DNA of 64,000 bases, from positions 1-64,000 of the forward strand of contig NZ_LAHP01000009.1 in assembly GCF_000987765.1 (NCBI RefSeq), given 5' to 3'. Position 1 is the stretch's first letter. Every line of letters begins with the position of its first letter. The position numbers and the translations under genes were made by a program. Below the pieces are notes generated by a model. That model was not told the origin of the DNA, did not search any database, and saw only the letters and a program-made list of their open reading frames with translations. This document shows, in pieces, positions 9,137 to 19,300 of the stretch. Source of the DNA: Arsukibacterium sp. MJ3. GTDB lineage: Bacteria > Pseudomonadota > Gammaproteobacteria > Enterobacterales > Alteromonadaceae.

Positions 9137-9832
9137 TTACAATACAATACCTTGAAGCGTTAAACGTTGCACAAGGTCGCGCCATCTGGATAAACGCGCT
9201 GTAGCAGTTTGTTTTGATTTTTGATTGCCGCTGCCAGCCCATAACCCGGTGGAATTAAAACTAAACACCGGCGTAAGATCAGTTCTGGCTGACGCCGGCA
9301 GAATATTTTGGATTAAGCTGTCAAGAATTAGCGGCTCCTGGTTTGCTTCAGGATAATAAGCCAATACCATATGAGCCTGACTTAAACCACTATGTTCGGC
9401 CCCTACCCGGGCCCGAACATACACTAAACGCAATTGTGCATCTGGTATTCCTAATGCCCGTAAACTGACATAACTGGCAATAGCCCAATCTTCACAATCG
9501 CCTTTTTGTGAAACAAACATTTCAGCCGGGCTAGCCCAATAATCTTCAACACCATTTTGCAAAATATCTGGAATATAACTGAAAGACTGATGCATAAAAG
9601 TATTAACCGCTGCAAGCTGACGCTCAGTCGGTAACGACGAAGCATCAAGCAGCAGCTGTTGCCAAGACGTTGACAAAGGCAGCGGCGCAGCAGAATGCTG
9701 CTCGACATAACGGTCGAACAGATTAAAATCTATCAGAAGGGCCCTTTCGACCGCATAAAGTTGCTGTAAAGCAGCAAATAATATGATGCAACAAAAAGGC
9801 AGTGTGAATTTTTTTAGCGCCATTGATGGCAT
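9137..9832 (-). CDS. lapG: Periplasmic adhesin protease LapG-like (BTLCP)
   Basis: Bacterial transglutaminase-like cysteine peptidase that would cut the adhesin N-terminus and release it from the cell surface. The 231-residue protein has an N-terminal hydrophobic export signal (about 8-27). The catalytic triad is visible as Cys113 in GDCEDWA, His154 in QAHMVLAYY and Asp171 in ILDSL. The acidic residues flanking the Cys match the calcium site of LapG. ATG at 9832 or 9823 could start it; neither has a good ribosome site. First gene of the lapG-lapD pair. The matching TAAG site is in the adhesin at residues 105-108. Confidence 0.92.
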   Translation of the reverse strand: MPSMALKKFTLPFCCIILFAALQQLYAVERALLIDFNLFDRYVEQHSAAPLPLSTSWQQLLLDASSLPTERQLAAVNTFMHQSFSYIPDILQNGVEDYWASPAEMFVSQKGDCEDWAIASYVSLRALGIPDAQLRLVYVRARVGAEHSGLSQAHMVLAYYPEANQEPLILDSLIQNILPASARTDLTPVFSFNSTGLWAGSGNQKSKQTATARLSRWRDLVQRLTLQGIVL

Positions 9833-10028
9833 GTAGCATCAGCTCAGTACTCGTAGTCCAGCCCACGATAGTGTAAAACTAACGCTATCTCAATGACTTT
9901 ATGCGCTAAGCTAACCTCTACCAGCGAAAACTTTCATATGTTCTAAGGCGTTAAGCTGGGTTATCTTAGGGCTGAGCTAAAAGGTTTTAAGTGCTATGCA
10001 GCGCATTTAACCTGAATTGGAGAATTTC

Positions 10029-11267
10029 TTGCGCGCTTCCCGCTTTAACATTGTGATGCTGATTATACTGTTGCTTGCCATAGCCTTTGGAATGTTGCGT
10101 TGGTGGCAAGGGCCACAACTTGCCGGCTTCACCGTTACAGCAATGCCACTGGTGCAAACCGTGGTGGCTACCGGGCGGGTGGTAACGTTGTCGCGCACCC
10201 AGGTTAGCAGTGAAATTACCGCCGTGGTGCTAAAACGTTTTGTGCAGGAAGGCGACCATGTTGTCAAAGGTGATGCCTTGTTGCAGCTTCGTGCAGATGA
10301 GATTACCGCTCAGGTGGGCCAGGCCGAGACGGCACTTACCGAGTTAGCCGCCCATTTGCGACCTCAAGCAGCAGTAGCGTTAGCTAATGCTGAAATACAG
10401 CTGGCACAGGCCAGCCGGGAGCAAGTAAGACGCCACGATTTAACACAGCGTGCACTGTTATCGACCGAGGCGCTAGAGCAAGCCGTTCAGGCAGAACGCT
10501 TAGCCGGCAATGCTTTGAGAGCGGCACGCTTAAGTGCAACCGCGCTAGCGCCGGGTAACATTGAGGAAGTGTTATTGCAGCAGCAGCTAGCTGCTTTGCA
10601 GGCGCAGTTAGCTAAAACGCTGGTGCGCGCTGAAGTAAGCGGTACCGTGCTAACCCGCAATGCCGAACCAGGCGATCTGGTGCAGCCCGGCAAGGTATTA
10701 TTTACTATTGCTCTGGCAGGCAGCACCGAGCTGCTGGTTCCGTTGGATGAGCGTAATTTATCGCGACTGGCATTACAACAACCCGCACAAGCGGTTGCTG
10801 ATGCGTATCCGGAAAACCCTTTTGCTGCCTATGTTAATTTTATTGCCCCGAGTATTGATGCGCAGCGCGGTACCGTCGAGGTAAGGCTAACGGTAGACCC
10901 GGTGCCCGATTTTTTGCGCCAGGACATGACCGTATCGGTTAATATCGAAACTGGCCGGCGCCAGCAGGCAGTGGTACTGCCCAATGATGCGCTGGGCGCA
11001 ATACAGGGTGATCAAGCGCAGGTACTTTTGCTGCGGGCGGGCAAGGTATATCGGCAAGGCGTGACTCTGGGGTTGCGTGGCCTGGCCATGTCGGAAATTG
11101 TCAGCGGGCTTAACGTTGGCGATAAGGTGTTATCTGATGCGGAGTTACCATTAGACGAAGGCTCGCGGGTACGCATGCTACTGGCACCAACATTGTTGCA
11201 AACACCGCAAAGCAATAACGCGAACGACCCCACTACCCGCAATGAATTACCGGTAAAACTAAATTGA
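10029..11267 (+). CDS. Periplasmic adaptor of an ABC exporter (MacA/HlyD-like)
   Basis: Membrane fusion protein of a tripartite ABC efflux or export system. I take TTG at 10029, which has GGAG 6 nt upstream; another in-frame TTG lies at 10017. One N-terminal membrane anchor (RFNIVMLIILLLAIAFGML), then lipoyl halves (VVATGRVVTLSRTQVSSE; VSGTVLTRNAEPGDLVQPG), a helical hairpin rich in Ala/Gln, and barrel and membrane-proximal domains (VEVRLTVDP, MTVSVNIETGRR). It overlaps the permease gene by 4 bp and the ATPase follows, a MacAB-like set. No TolC partner is adjacent. The substrate is unknown. Confidence 0.85.
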   Translation: MRASRFNIVMLIILLLAIAFGMLRWWQGPQLAGFTVTAMPLVQTVVATGRVVTLSRTQVSSEITAVVLKRFVQEGDHVVKGDALLQLRADEITAQVGQAETALTELAAHLRPQAAVALANAEIQLAQASREQVRRHDLTQRALLSTEALEQAVQAERLAGNALRAARLSATALAPGNIEEVLLQQQLAALQAQLAKTLVRAEVSGTVLTRNAEPGDLVQPGKVLFTIALAGSTELLVPLDERNLSRLALQQPAQAVADAYPENPFAAYVNFIAPSIDAQRGTVEVRLTVDPVPDFLRQDMTVSVNIETGRRQQAVVLPNDALGAIQGDQAQVLLLRAGKVYRQGVTLGLRGLAMSEIVSGLNVGDKVLSDAELPLDEGSRVRMLLAPTLLQTPQSNNANDPTTRNELPVKLN

Positions 11268-12487
11268 CCGGTGTATTCGGGCGCTTATGGACTGAGTGGA
11301 CTATTGCCATCAGTTTTTTACGTGAAGGGCGGGCGCAGTCACTGATGATCGCCATAGGAGTGGCAGTAGGTGTGGCGGTTATCGTGTTTGTTACCGCGTT
11401 AATTCAGGGGCTGCAAGTGAATATTATTGAGCGCACTCTCGGTACTCAGGCGCATATAAGGTTGTTGTCACCAGATGAAATTAACCAGGTGTTGCCACCC
11501 GCAGCGGGCACCATGCAGCTGCTATTGGAAGATAAACGGGCACAGCGGCTGCGCTCAATCAATAACTGGCAGCAGGTAAGCGCGACGTTAGATCAATTAT
11601 CCTTGCTAACCGCCGTGTCGCCGGTAGTGTCTGGCCCAGCCTTTGCCAGGCGTGGCGAGGCGCTGCAGTCAGTGGTATTGGTTGGTATAGACCCGGTACG
11701 TTATCAAAAAATTATACCGCTTGACGATTATATGCAAAGTGGGCAACTGCGGGTTGGTGCTAACGATGCGGTTATTGGCAGCTTATTGGCAGATGATCTT
11801 GGGGTGCAAGTGGGTAATAAACTGCGGCTAGATACCGGCCAGCAGAATAGCGCGGTGGTGAATATTGCCGGTATTTTCGAGTTGGGTGTGCGCGAGCTGG
11901 ACGCACGCTACGTTTATCTGGATTTAAAACAAGCACAAGCATTGCTAAACCTGCCTGGCGGCATCACGGTAATTGACCTGACAGTCGCTGATATTTTTGC
12001 TGCAGAAGACATCGCGGCGCAGGTAGGGCGCTTAACGTCATTGCAAGCCGAAAGCTGGATTAAAACCAACGCCCAACTGATGAACGCGTTAACCGCACAA
12101 AGTCTGTCTACCAATATGATTATCGTCTTTGTAGCCATTTCGGTGGCCTTTGGCATTGCCAGCGTGCTGTCGGTTAGTGTGGTGCAACGTACCCGCGAAA
12201 TTGGCATTTTGCGTGCTACTGGCGCTACCCGCCAGCAAATTTTGCGTATTTTTCTTATTCAGGGGGCAGTGTTTGGTTTATTAGGCTCTGTTTTAGGCAG
12301 TGCCGCCAGTTACCTGCTGGTGTGGGTGTTTAACACCTTTGGGCCTGGTTTGTTTTTTATACCGATACCGGCATCATTGCTGCTAATGGCAATGTTGCTG
12401 GCAACGTTAACCGGGATACTCGCTGCCGCTGTACCATCGCGCCGGGCGGCGGCACTCGACCCTGTAGTGGCAATTCGTTATGTCTGA
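11264..12487 (+). CDS. ABC transporter permease, MacB/FtsX-type
   Basis: 407 residues starting at TTG 11264, overlapping the adaptor stop. Layout is that of MacB/LolC-type permeases: one N-terminal helix (SLMIAIGVAVGVAVIVFVTALI), a large periplasmic domain (about 45-275) with a QSVVLVGIDP segment, then three C-terminal helices with the FtsX signature VVQRTREIGILRATGATRQQI. Unlike E. coli MacB the ATPase is a separate gene downstream. These transporters are mechanotransmitters acting with a periplasmic adaptor; the cargo cannot be told from sequence. Confidence 0.87.
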   Translation: MTGVFGRLWTEWTIAISFLREGRAQSLMIAIGVAVGVAVIVFVTALIQGLQVNIIERTLGTQAHIRLLSPDEINQVLPPAAGTMQLLLEDKRAQRLRSINNWQQVSATLDQLSLLTAVSPVVSGPAFARRGEALQSVVLVGIDPVRYQKIIPLDDYMQSGQLRVGANDAVIGSLLADDLGVQVGNKLRLDTGQQNSAVVNIAGIFELGVRELDARYVYLDLKQAQALLNLPGGITVIDLTVADIFAAEDIAAQVGRLTSLQAESWIKTNAQLMNALTAQSLSTNMIIVFVAISVAFGIASVLSVSVVQRTREIGILRATGATRQQILRIFLIQGAVFGLLGSVLGSAASYLLVWVFNTFGPGLFFIPIPASLLLMAMLLATLTGILAAAVPSRRAAALDPVVAIRYV

Positions 12488-13205
12488 TGATGCTATGACA
12501 GTGCTACGTTTGGAGGGGCTGCGTAAATCCTATAACGTAGGCCAGCCTAACGAAATAGAGGTGTTGCATGGTATTGATGTGGTTATTGGCCGCAGCGACT
12601 TTGCCGCACTGGTTGGTCCGTCTGGCTCGGGTAAAAGTACCTTGTTAAATTTGCTTGGCTTACTGGATCAGCCAAGCAGTGGTGAGCTGTATTTACTGGG
12701 GCAGGCCACCAGCGCCATGGATGATGCGGCGCGAACTGCGCTTCGTGGCAGCAGCATTGGTTTTGTGTTTCAGTTTCACCACTTAATTCAAGCGTTTACC
12801 GCATTAGATAATGTGCTAATGCCGTTAATGCTAAGCCGGGGTAAGCCAGACAAACTGGCAGTGCAGCAGGCGCGTGAGTTACTGGCGGCGGTTGGTCTGG
12901 AAAAGTTTGCCAACCGCAAACCTAATGAATTGTCGGGTGGCCAGCAACAGCGGGTGGCGATTGCCCGTGCGCTGATAACCGAGCCAGCCTTGCTATTGGC
13001 CGACGAACCCACCGGTAACCTGGATACCCGCACTGCAGCGGAAGTGTTTGAGTTGTTTCACAAAGTAAATCGTGAGCGCGACTGTGCGGTACTGCTGGTC
13101 ACCCATGATCCGCGCTTGTCCGCCGCCTGTGATCGTACTATTAATCTGGTAGATGGCCGTATTGAAAGCGATACTTTAAACCAACCCGCCAGCCAACAAA
13201 AGTAA
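12480..13205 (+). CDS. ABC transporter ATPase, MacB/LolD-type
   Basis: 241-residue nucleotide-binding subunit for the preceding permease and adaptor. Walker [11 protein letters not shown]-loop in [18 protein letters not shown], signature [15 protein letters not shown] and Walker [13 protein letters not shown] are all intact, and the sequence is typical of the LolD/MacB ATPase branch. The ATG overlaps the end of the permease gene by 8 bp, so the three genes form a tight operon. The transcript ends near the weak stem-loop at 13205-13224. Confidence 0.92.
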   Translation: MSDDAMTVLRLEGLRKSYNVGQPNEIEVLHGIDVVIGRSDFAALVGPSGSGKSTLLNLLGLLDQPSSGELYLLGQATSAMDDAARTALRGSSIGFVFQFHHLIQAFTALDNVLMPLMLSRGKPDKLAVQQARELLAAVGLEKFANRKPNELSGGQQQRVAIARALITEPALLLADEPTGNLDTRTAAEVFELFHKVNRERDCAVLLVTHDPRLSAACDRTINLVDGRIESDTLNQPASQQK

Positions 13206-13224
13206 AGGGGCAATTAGCCCCCTT
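13205..13224. terminator. Weak stem-loop between convergent genes
   Basis: A GGGGC/GCCCC stem with a 5-nt loop lies between the ABC operon and the convergent peroxiredoxin gene. Read leftward it is followed by TTTACTTTT, a fair U-tract, so it probably ends the peroxiredoxin transcript; rightward the U-tract is poor. Confidence 0.4.
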
Positions 13225-13245
13225 ATCAAATCTTATGCTGGTAAA

Positions 13246-13887
13246 TTAAAGTGTCTTAGTGCTGTAATACCAGTCTACATAGTTATAACCCTGGTCTTTG
13301 CGTATGTCAGCGTCAGCCGAGGTAGCCGGTGGCGGGACAATAACGTCGTCACCTGGCTGCCAGTTTTCAGGTGTGGCTACTTTATGTTCATCGCTGGTTT
13401 GCAATGCTCTAAGTACCCGTAAAAACTCATCAATACTACGACCATTACTCATCGGGTAGTAGACCATTGCTCGCAAAATACCATTTGGATCAATAATAAA
13501 CGTCGCTCGAACTGCTGCGGTATCACTAGCTCCCGGCTGGATCATGCCGTAAGCCTTGGCCACTGCCATTGATAAGTCGGCAATGATAGGAAAAGTGATT
13601 TTCACCCCAAAATTTTGTTCTATGCTGCGTGCCCAGGCAATGTGTGAATGGACACTGTCAATTGACAAACCTAACAGTTCGCAGTTTAAAGCAGCAAACT
13701 GCTCTGCCCGGGTAGCAAAGCCGATAAATTCAGTGGTGCATACCGGGGTAAAATCAGCTGGATGTGAAAATAATACCAGCCACTTGCCTTTATAATCTTC
13801 CAGGGTCTTTATGCCATGAGTCGTTTTAGCATTAAAAGCCGGTGCAGCTTGGTTCAATTGTGGGAAAGTTACTACTGCTTCGTTCAT
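13246..13887 (-). CDS. Peroxiredoxin, Prx6 (1-Cys) type
   Basis: Thiol peroxidase reducing hydrogen or organic peroxides in the cytoplasm. I take ATG at 13887, with GAGG 8 nt upstream; a GTG at 13926 keeps the frame open but lacks a good ribosome site. From this start the peroxidatic Cys is Cys50 in HPADFTPVCTTEF. The long C-terminal part (YYPMSNGRSIDEFLRVLRAL, then GDDVIVPPP) is typical of the Prx6 subgroup; another Cys (in ALNCELLG) is not a classical resolving site. The gene is single. Its upstream region carries a 39-bp element repeated before the persulfide dioxygenase gene at 31 kb, which suggests shared control and perhaps a role with sulfane-sulfur or peroxide stress. Confidence 0.92.
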   Translation of the reverse strand: MNEAVVTFPQLNQAAPAFNAKTTHGIKTLEDYKGKWLVLFSHPADFTPVCTTEFIGFATRAEQFAALNCELLGLSIDSVHSHIAWARSIEQNFGVKITFPIIADLSMAVAKAYGMIQPGASDTAAVRATFIIDPNGILRAMVYYPMSNGRSIDEFLRVLRALQTSDEHKVATPENWQPGDDVIVPPPATSADADIRKDQGYNYVDWYYSTKTL

Positions 13888-13931
13888 GTTGATTGCCTCT
13901 GTTATTTTGATTGTTTGGTTACTCACTTTGA

Positions 13932-13970
13932 TATGCCAATATAGAATAAGCTTATAACTTTTGGAAATAA
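13932..13970 (-). promoter_or_regulatory. 39-bp promoter element shared with the persulfide dioxygenase gene
   Basis: Reading leftward, this stretch matches 30931-30969 at 36 of 39 positions, including 25 identical bases in a row. The core TATAAGCTTAT overlaps a palindrome (TATAAGCTTATA in the other copy). A -10-like TATTCT lies at 13948-13943. The element ends about 44 nt before the peroxiredoxin ATG, against 48 nt in the other copy, so it is positioned like a promoter with a built-in operator. The regulator is unknown. Confidence 0.65.
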
Positions 13971-13976
13971 ATAATT

Positions 13977-13993
13977 TAGATTGTGCTAATCTA
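13977..13993. promoter_or_regulatory. Inverted repeat upstream of peroxiredoxin
   Basis: A perfect 6-bp inverted repeat TAGATT-GTGCT-AATCTA, followed at 14001-14006 by GATTAG, which pairs with CTAATC inside it. The heptamer TAATCTA also occurs twice, 10 bp apart, upstream of the sulfide:quinone oxidoreductase gene (23353-23369). It may be an operator for the leftward peroxiredoxin promoter or the rightward metal-efflux operon; the partner protein is unknown. Confidence 0.35.
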
Positions 13994-14158
13994 CTTTTTT
14001 GATTAGGGTATCACTATGCTAAAAGTGTGACTTTTTACCGCGCAAGTCCTGTGCTAATACCACGAAAACAGCTTGGTCTTTTCCAGGCGATCTTAAGAAA
14101 TGCTTAATTGTTGTGTTTTACCATGGCGGCATAACGACTGTATTATTTGGAACTAATT

Positions 14159-15367
14159 ATGATATTTATCTCAGGGTTATTTAAAAAAACGGCCCACTTG
14201 ATCACACTGCTGATATGCCTGTTTGCTGGCTTAACTGCTGCTGCCGTCGATTCGGTAACACCTCCTGCTGAAAGTTTGTTGCAACTTACTGATGCCGCTG
14301 AAGCCGCTTTGCAACGTCAGGCGATTCATGCACCAGCGTCGTGGATATCCAGCTGGTTAGCGGATGCACCAACACTGTCGACTGCATTGTTACAAAGCCA
14401 AACCGCAGGTGGCAGCGACGAAATAGAGCTAGCATTAACGCTACCACTAAAAAGCCCGGCACGAGCACAGCTCGACGACGAGTTACTGAATAATGAACAA
14501 GGTTTACGTGCGAGCTTGCTAAGTTATCGGCGCTGGTTTGCCAGTGGCATGATCCGCGATCATGTTTGGGCAATTACTCTCGAGCAAACGAGGCAGCAGG
14601 TTTTGGCTGAGCAGTTAGCGCTTTATCAGCGTTTTTTGGCGAAGTTACAAACAATAAATAGCGGAAGTGAATTGAATGTTTATCATCAGTATTTATATCA
14701 GCAAGGTTTAACTGAACTGCAGCTAGAAGTGATTCATAGCGAAAAGCAGCTGTTGAAAGCGCAGCAGCAATTACAGCAGTTAACTGGCCAGCAAACGATA
14801 CCAACGCAGGTTCGTGAGGTCGAGTTTACTCAGTCAGCACTGTCGCAGCATCCACGTTTACGCCTGTTAATATTGCAAGAGCAACAACTGCAGTTGCAAC
14901 GGCGAGCCAATACTGCAGCGAATGCCGCTTGGCAAATTACCACTCGTGTTAAACAGGTTAGTACAGCAGGTGTTGATGACAAGCAAATTGGTGTGCAGCT
15001 AGACGTACCGTTAAGTTTTGGTCAGCAAATAAGCCAGTTAGACCACAGTAATTACCAATTGAACTACCAACAGTGGTTAGACAATTACAGCGACGCTCAA
15101 CGTGATATCACGCAACAACAACAGACGACACGCGTTGAATTGCAAGCTCTGAAAGCGCAATTAATATTGTTAAGCAGCAATGACACCTTGCGCCAACAGG
15201 CAAAAGCCAATTTGCTGTTGCTGCTGGAATATCAGGAAATTAGCCCAGATATTGCCCAGCAACGTTTGCAACAATTATTGCAGGCAGAATTACAACTTGC
15301 CTTACTTGAGGTGCAAGTGCAACAAGCCATTTCTATGTTAAATCAGGCTGCCGGAGTAATGTTATGA
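14159..15367 (+). CDS. Outer membrane factor of heavy-metal efflux (CusC/CzcC-like)
   Basis: I take ATG at 14159 (GGA 7 nt upstream); a TTG lies 12 bases earlier. The product, about 402 residues, has a signal peptide (LITLLICLFAGLTAAA) followed by a long Gln/Leu-rich helical protein with a TolC-like repeat pattern, shorter than usual TolC proteins. Identity rests partly on context: its stop overlaps the adaptor start (ATGA), and an HME-RND pump follows. It would be the outer-membrane channel of that pump. Sequence similarity to classical CusC seems low, so the name is provisional. Confidence 0.72.
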   Translation: MIFISGLFKKTAHLITLLICLFAGLTAAAVDSVTPPAESLLQLTDAAEAALQRQAIHAPASWISSWLADAPTLSTALLQSQTAGGSDEIELALTLPLKSPARAQLDDELLNNEQGLRASLLSYRRWFASGMIRDHVWAITLEQTRQQVLAEQLALYQRFLAKLQTINSGSELNVYHQYLYQQGLTELQLEVIHSEKQLLKAQQQLQQLTGQQTIPTQVREVEFTQSALSQHPRLRLLILQEQQLQLQRRANTAANAAWQITTRVKQVSTAGVDDKQIGVQLDVPLSFGQQISQLDHSNYQLNYQQWLDNYSDAQRDITQQQQTTRVELQALKAQLILLSSNDTLRQQAKANLLLLLEYQEISPDIAQQRLQQLLQAELQLALLEVQVQQAISMLNQAAGVML

Positions 15368-16395
15368 GCCATTTTTTAGCGCACCGTTTAAGCACCATGG
15401 CTATTATATTTTCTCTAAGCTTACCAAGTATGGCGCTGCAGTCAGCAGAAGTGGCTATCAACGATTTAGGTGCCTTAGCGCTTCGTTATGCAATAGTAAC
15501 GGCAGCAACTGATTTTGCTGGCCAACATGTTAGCGCACAAGTTGCTGCTTACCCCAATAGTGCCATGCCGATTGGTCGGGTCATTGAAAATGCGGCTATG
15601 TTGTGGTTAGAGCAACCAGGTACCTTAGTCAAGCAAGGGCAACCTGTTTTGCAGCTAGAGGGGGCAGAAGTACAGCACTTTTTAACCGAATACGACACGC
15701 GTAAAACCTATTTTCAGCTAGTGAAAACACGCTATGACGATAACCAGCGGCTATTTGAACAGAAAGCGATTAGTTCCAGCGCCTGGCAAGAGCTTAGTTT
15801 AACCTATCAAAATGCTTTACTTGATTTTGAACATTTAGACCATTTCTATGAGCGGATTAGTGCCATTCGAGCAGACCGCTTACAGATTACTATAAGCGCA
15901 CCCATTGCCGGCGTGGTGCTTGCGGCAGAATCGTCAGACTCTGCGTTATTTCGTATGATGGCACCAGAGCACATTCGTTTGCGCGGGGCGATATCTGATC
16001 AACAGGCGCGGCCTGCTGCAGTTCGTTTTAATGATTGCCAATTGCCGATCGCTCGCATTGACACGATGAGTCAGGGCTTTAGTCGTATATGGTGGAGTGC
16101 GCCACTAATTTCAGCCATAACCTGTCAGGTAAACTGGCAGCAACAACTCAGTGTGCTGCCGATTTATGCACAAGCCGTGTATCGGGTGCCCAGTAGCAGT
16201 ATTGTTCGGCATGACAGCCAGCAACATGTCTGGATGAAAACAACCTCCACGCTGCGCTTAGTGCCGGTTACGATTATTGCCAAAGAAATAGATGCCTTTT
16301 GGGTACAGAGCGGTGAGTTTAGCAGCGCGACTGAAGTGCTGTCACAATCGGTTAGTGCAGTGTACGGCCATTACCTAGGTTTAGGAGGCGAATAA
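15364..16395 (+). CDS. Periplasmic adaptor of heavy-metal RND pump (CusB/CzcB-like)
   Basis: 343 residues with an N-terminal signal (MAIIFSLSLPSMALQSAE). A lipoyl-like segment (GTLVKQGQPVLQLEGAEVQHF), a short helical hairpin (about 110-175) and the second half (ISAPIAGVVLAAESSDSALFRM) mark it as a membrane fusion protein. It is shorter and more divergent than E. coli CusB, and I see no N-terminal Met-rich metal site. It overlaps the outer-membrane gene by 4 bp and the pump gene by 1 bp (TAATG). Confidence 0.8.
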   Translation: MSHFLAHRLSTMAIIFSLSLPSMALQSAEVAINDLGALALRYAIVTAATDFAGQHVSAQVAAYPNSAMPIGRVIENAAMLWLEQPGTLVKQGQPVLQLEGAEVQHFLTEYDTRKTYFQLVKTRYDDNQRLFEQKAISSSAWQELSLTYQNALLDFEHLDHFYERISAIRADRLQITISAPIAGVVLAAESSDSALFRMMAPEHIRLRGAISDQQARPAAVRFNDCQLPIARIDTMSQGFSRIWWSAPLISAITCQVNWQQQLSVLPIYAQAVYRVPSSSIVRHDSQQHVWMKTTSTLRLVPVTIIAKEIDAFWVQSGEFSSATEVLSQSVSAVYGHYLGLGGE

Positions 16396-19300
16396 TGGCT
16401 GCACTAATTCGTTTTATGCTGACCCAAAAGATATTTGTGCTGGCGATGACGGCGCTGATTATTGCACTTGCTGTGCAAGCCTGGCAGCGCTTACCCATTG
16501 ATGCTTTTCCAGATATTTCGCCGACGCAGGTAAAACTGATTATTCGCGCTCCCGGCATGACAACCGCTGAAGTGGAAGCACAAATTACCCAACCGATCGA
16601 AACCGAATTGCTCGGTATACCTGATCAAAGCATACTACGCTCTACCACTAAATACGCGATAACCTCTATTACCATTGATTTTGCTGAGGGTACTGATATT
16701 TACTGGGCCAGACAGCAAGTCAGTGAGCGCCTTGCCGGTGTGTGGGGCAGCCTACCCGATAATGTCGAGGGCGGCATTGCACCCATGAGCACCCCGCTTA
16801 GTGAAATATTTATGTTTAGCTATGACAACCCTAACTTGACTCTGACTGAGCGTCGGCATGTTTTAGACTGGCAAATTCGTCCATTATTACGCACGGTGCC
16901 AGGGGTGGCAGAAGTGACCACTATGGGCGGCTATGTCCAGACTTACGAATTCACCCCTGATTTGCAACGCTTACAACAAGTGGGTATTGGCTTAGAGCAA
17001 CTGATTACCTGGTTACAACAGCATCATGTAAATGGCAGTGTTGGCCGCATCAACAGTGGTACCAGCACACTGGTTATTCGCACAGAAGGTAAGCTGCACG
17101 ATGCATATGATCTTGGCCAACTTACCATTCAATCAGCCAGTAATGAGTTGTTGCGTCTTGAGCAACTGGGTAACGTTAGCATGGGGCACTTGGCGCGCTT
17201 TGGCGGGGTAACCCACAATGGTGAAGAGACTGCTCAGGCGATGATTATCTCCCTTAAAGGTTCGAATACCAGTGATGTTGTCAACGCAGTAAAAATTAAA
17301 ATTGAGCAAATTGCGCTGACCTTACCAGAGGGCAGTGAACTGAATGTTTTTTATGATCGCGCCAGCCTGATTGAAACTGCCGTAAGTACCATTTTGGAAG
17401 CGCTTTTTGCCGCGGTAATGTTAGTGCTGCTGGTACTGTTCGTTTTTCTGGCAGATGTGCGGGCAGCGTTAGTGGTTGCGGTGTCTATTCCGCTGGCGGT
17501 AGCGCTGACTTTTCTAGCGATGGATCAGGTAGGTATTACTGCGAACCTGATGTCACTTGGTGGTATCGTCATTGCCATTGGTATGCTGGTTGACGCGGCG
17601 GTGGTAGTGGTAGAAAACATTCTTACACAAAGCCAGCAGCAACAACATGCGCCACGCGCTCATCGTGTTTATCGCGCCACGTTGGCAGTGGCAAAACCGG
17701 TGGTGGCAGGTACTGCAATTGTTATTATTGTTTTTGCGCCGTTACTGTTTCTAACCGGTCTGGAAGGTAAATTATTTTCGCCGGTCGCCATGACTATTGT
17801 GTTTGCCATGTTGGCATCATTAATTGTGGCGTTATCGGTTATCCCGGTGCTCGCGGTTAGTATCATAAAGGTGTCAGCTAAACCGGCGCCACGCTTTTTG
17901 CAATGGTTGTTACAGCGTTATCAACACGCACTTAAGCAGGTTATTGGTCGGCCAACGCCCTGGCTGATTACTGCGCTAGTGGTGCTTATTGTCGCAGCTG
18001 GTACGATAACCTTCATTGGTAAAACCTTTATGCCAATCCTGGATGAAGGTGATCTTATTGTGCAGCTCGAGAAACACCCTGGTGTTAATTTAGCCGAGTC
18101 TCTGGCAGTGGATAGCCAAATTAGTAAACGGTTGCTGCGCGAGGTGCCAGAAATTAAGCAAATTGTGGCGCGTATTGGCTCTGATGAACTGGGTATGGAC
18201 GCCATGGGCCTGAACGAAACGGATATGTTTATCCAGTTACACCCGGCAAAAACCTGGCAGGTGGAAAGTAAAAACATGTTAATTGCAAAGATCCGCGTTA
18301 TTTTGCAACAGTATCCGGGGATCAATTTTAATTTTACCCAACCGATTCAGATGCGTGTTTCTGAAATGCTTACCGGCACCTCTGGCGATGTTGCAGTAAA
18401 GGTATTTGGTGATGACATTGCCACACTCAGTGAGCTGGCGCATAAGATTGCCAAGCATGCCGAGCAAATTGACGGTAGCGTCGATGTGCAAACCACGATT
18501 ATTGATGGCGGCGAATTTATTAATATTCGCTTACGTCAGGAAGTGGCCGCACTTAACCAGCTTACCACGGCTGAGTTGTCACGCAGGCTTAGAATTTTTG
18601 TTGACGGCTTACAAGTAGGCAACATTACCGCCGGTAAAATTAAAACGCCTTTAATGTTTAGCAGTAGTCAAAGTGAGACGAAAGTAACTTATCTTGAGCA
18701 ACTGGCGCAAATTCCTATTAGTTTAGCAGATGGCTCGGTGGCCGCCTTGGCCAGTGTCGCCACCATCGAAACACAGTTTGGTCCAAGTTTAATTGAGCGG
18801 GAAAACGGCAGCCGTTTTGCGGTGGTGACCAGTAACGTTAGTGGCCGTGATATTGTTGGCTTTGTGGAGGAGCTGGAACAACGTATCAATACCACCTTAC
18901 CGCTGCCAAGTGGTTACACCATTGAATATGGAGGCGAATTTGAAAATCAAGCGCGTGCTACCAACAACTTACTGACGATAGTTCCGCTGGTATTATTGGT
19001 TATCGTACTAATTTTATTTACCACATTCCGTTCATTAGCGGTGGCGGGCTTAGTGTATGCCAATATTCCATTTGCATTAATGGGGGGCGTTTTAGCGCTG
19101 TTTATCAGTGGTGAATATTTGTCTGTACCCGCTTCCGTGGGGTTTATTGCCTTGTTAGGTGTGGCCGTATTAAATGGCGTGGTTATGCTTTCGCATTTTC
19201 AGAGTATCGACCAACGGTTCTCTACAATTAATGACTTAGTAATAACCGGCGCCAGTGATCGGTTTCGGGCCATCCTTATGACCGCCACCACCGCCATGTT

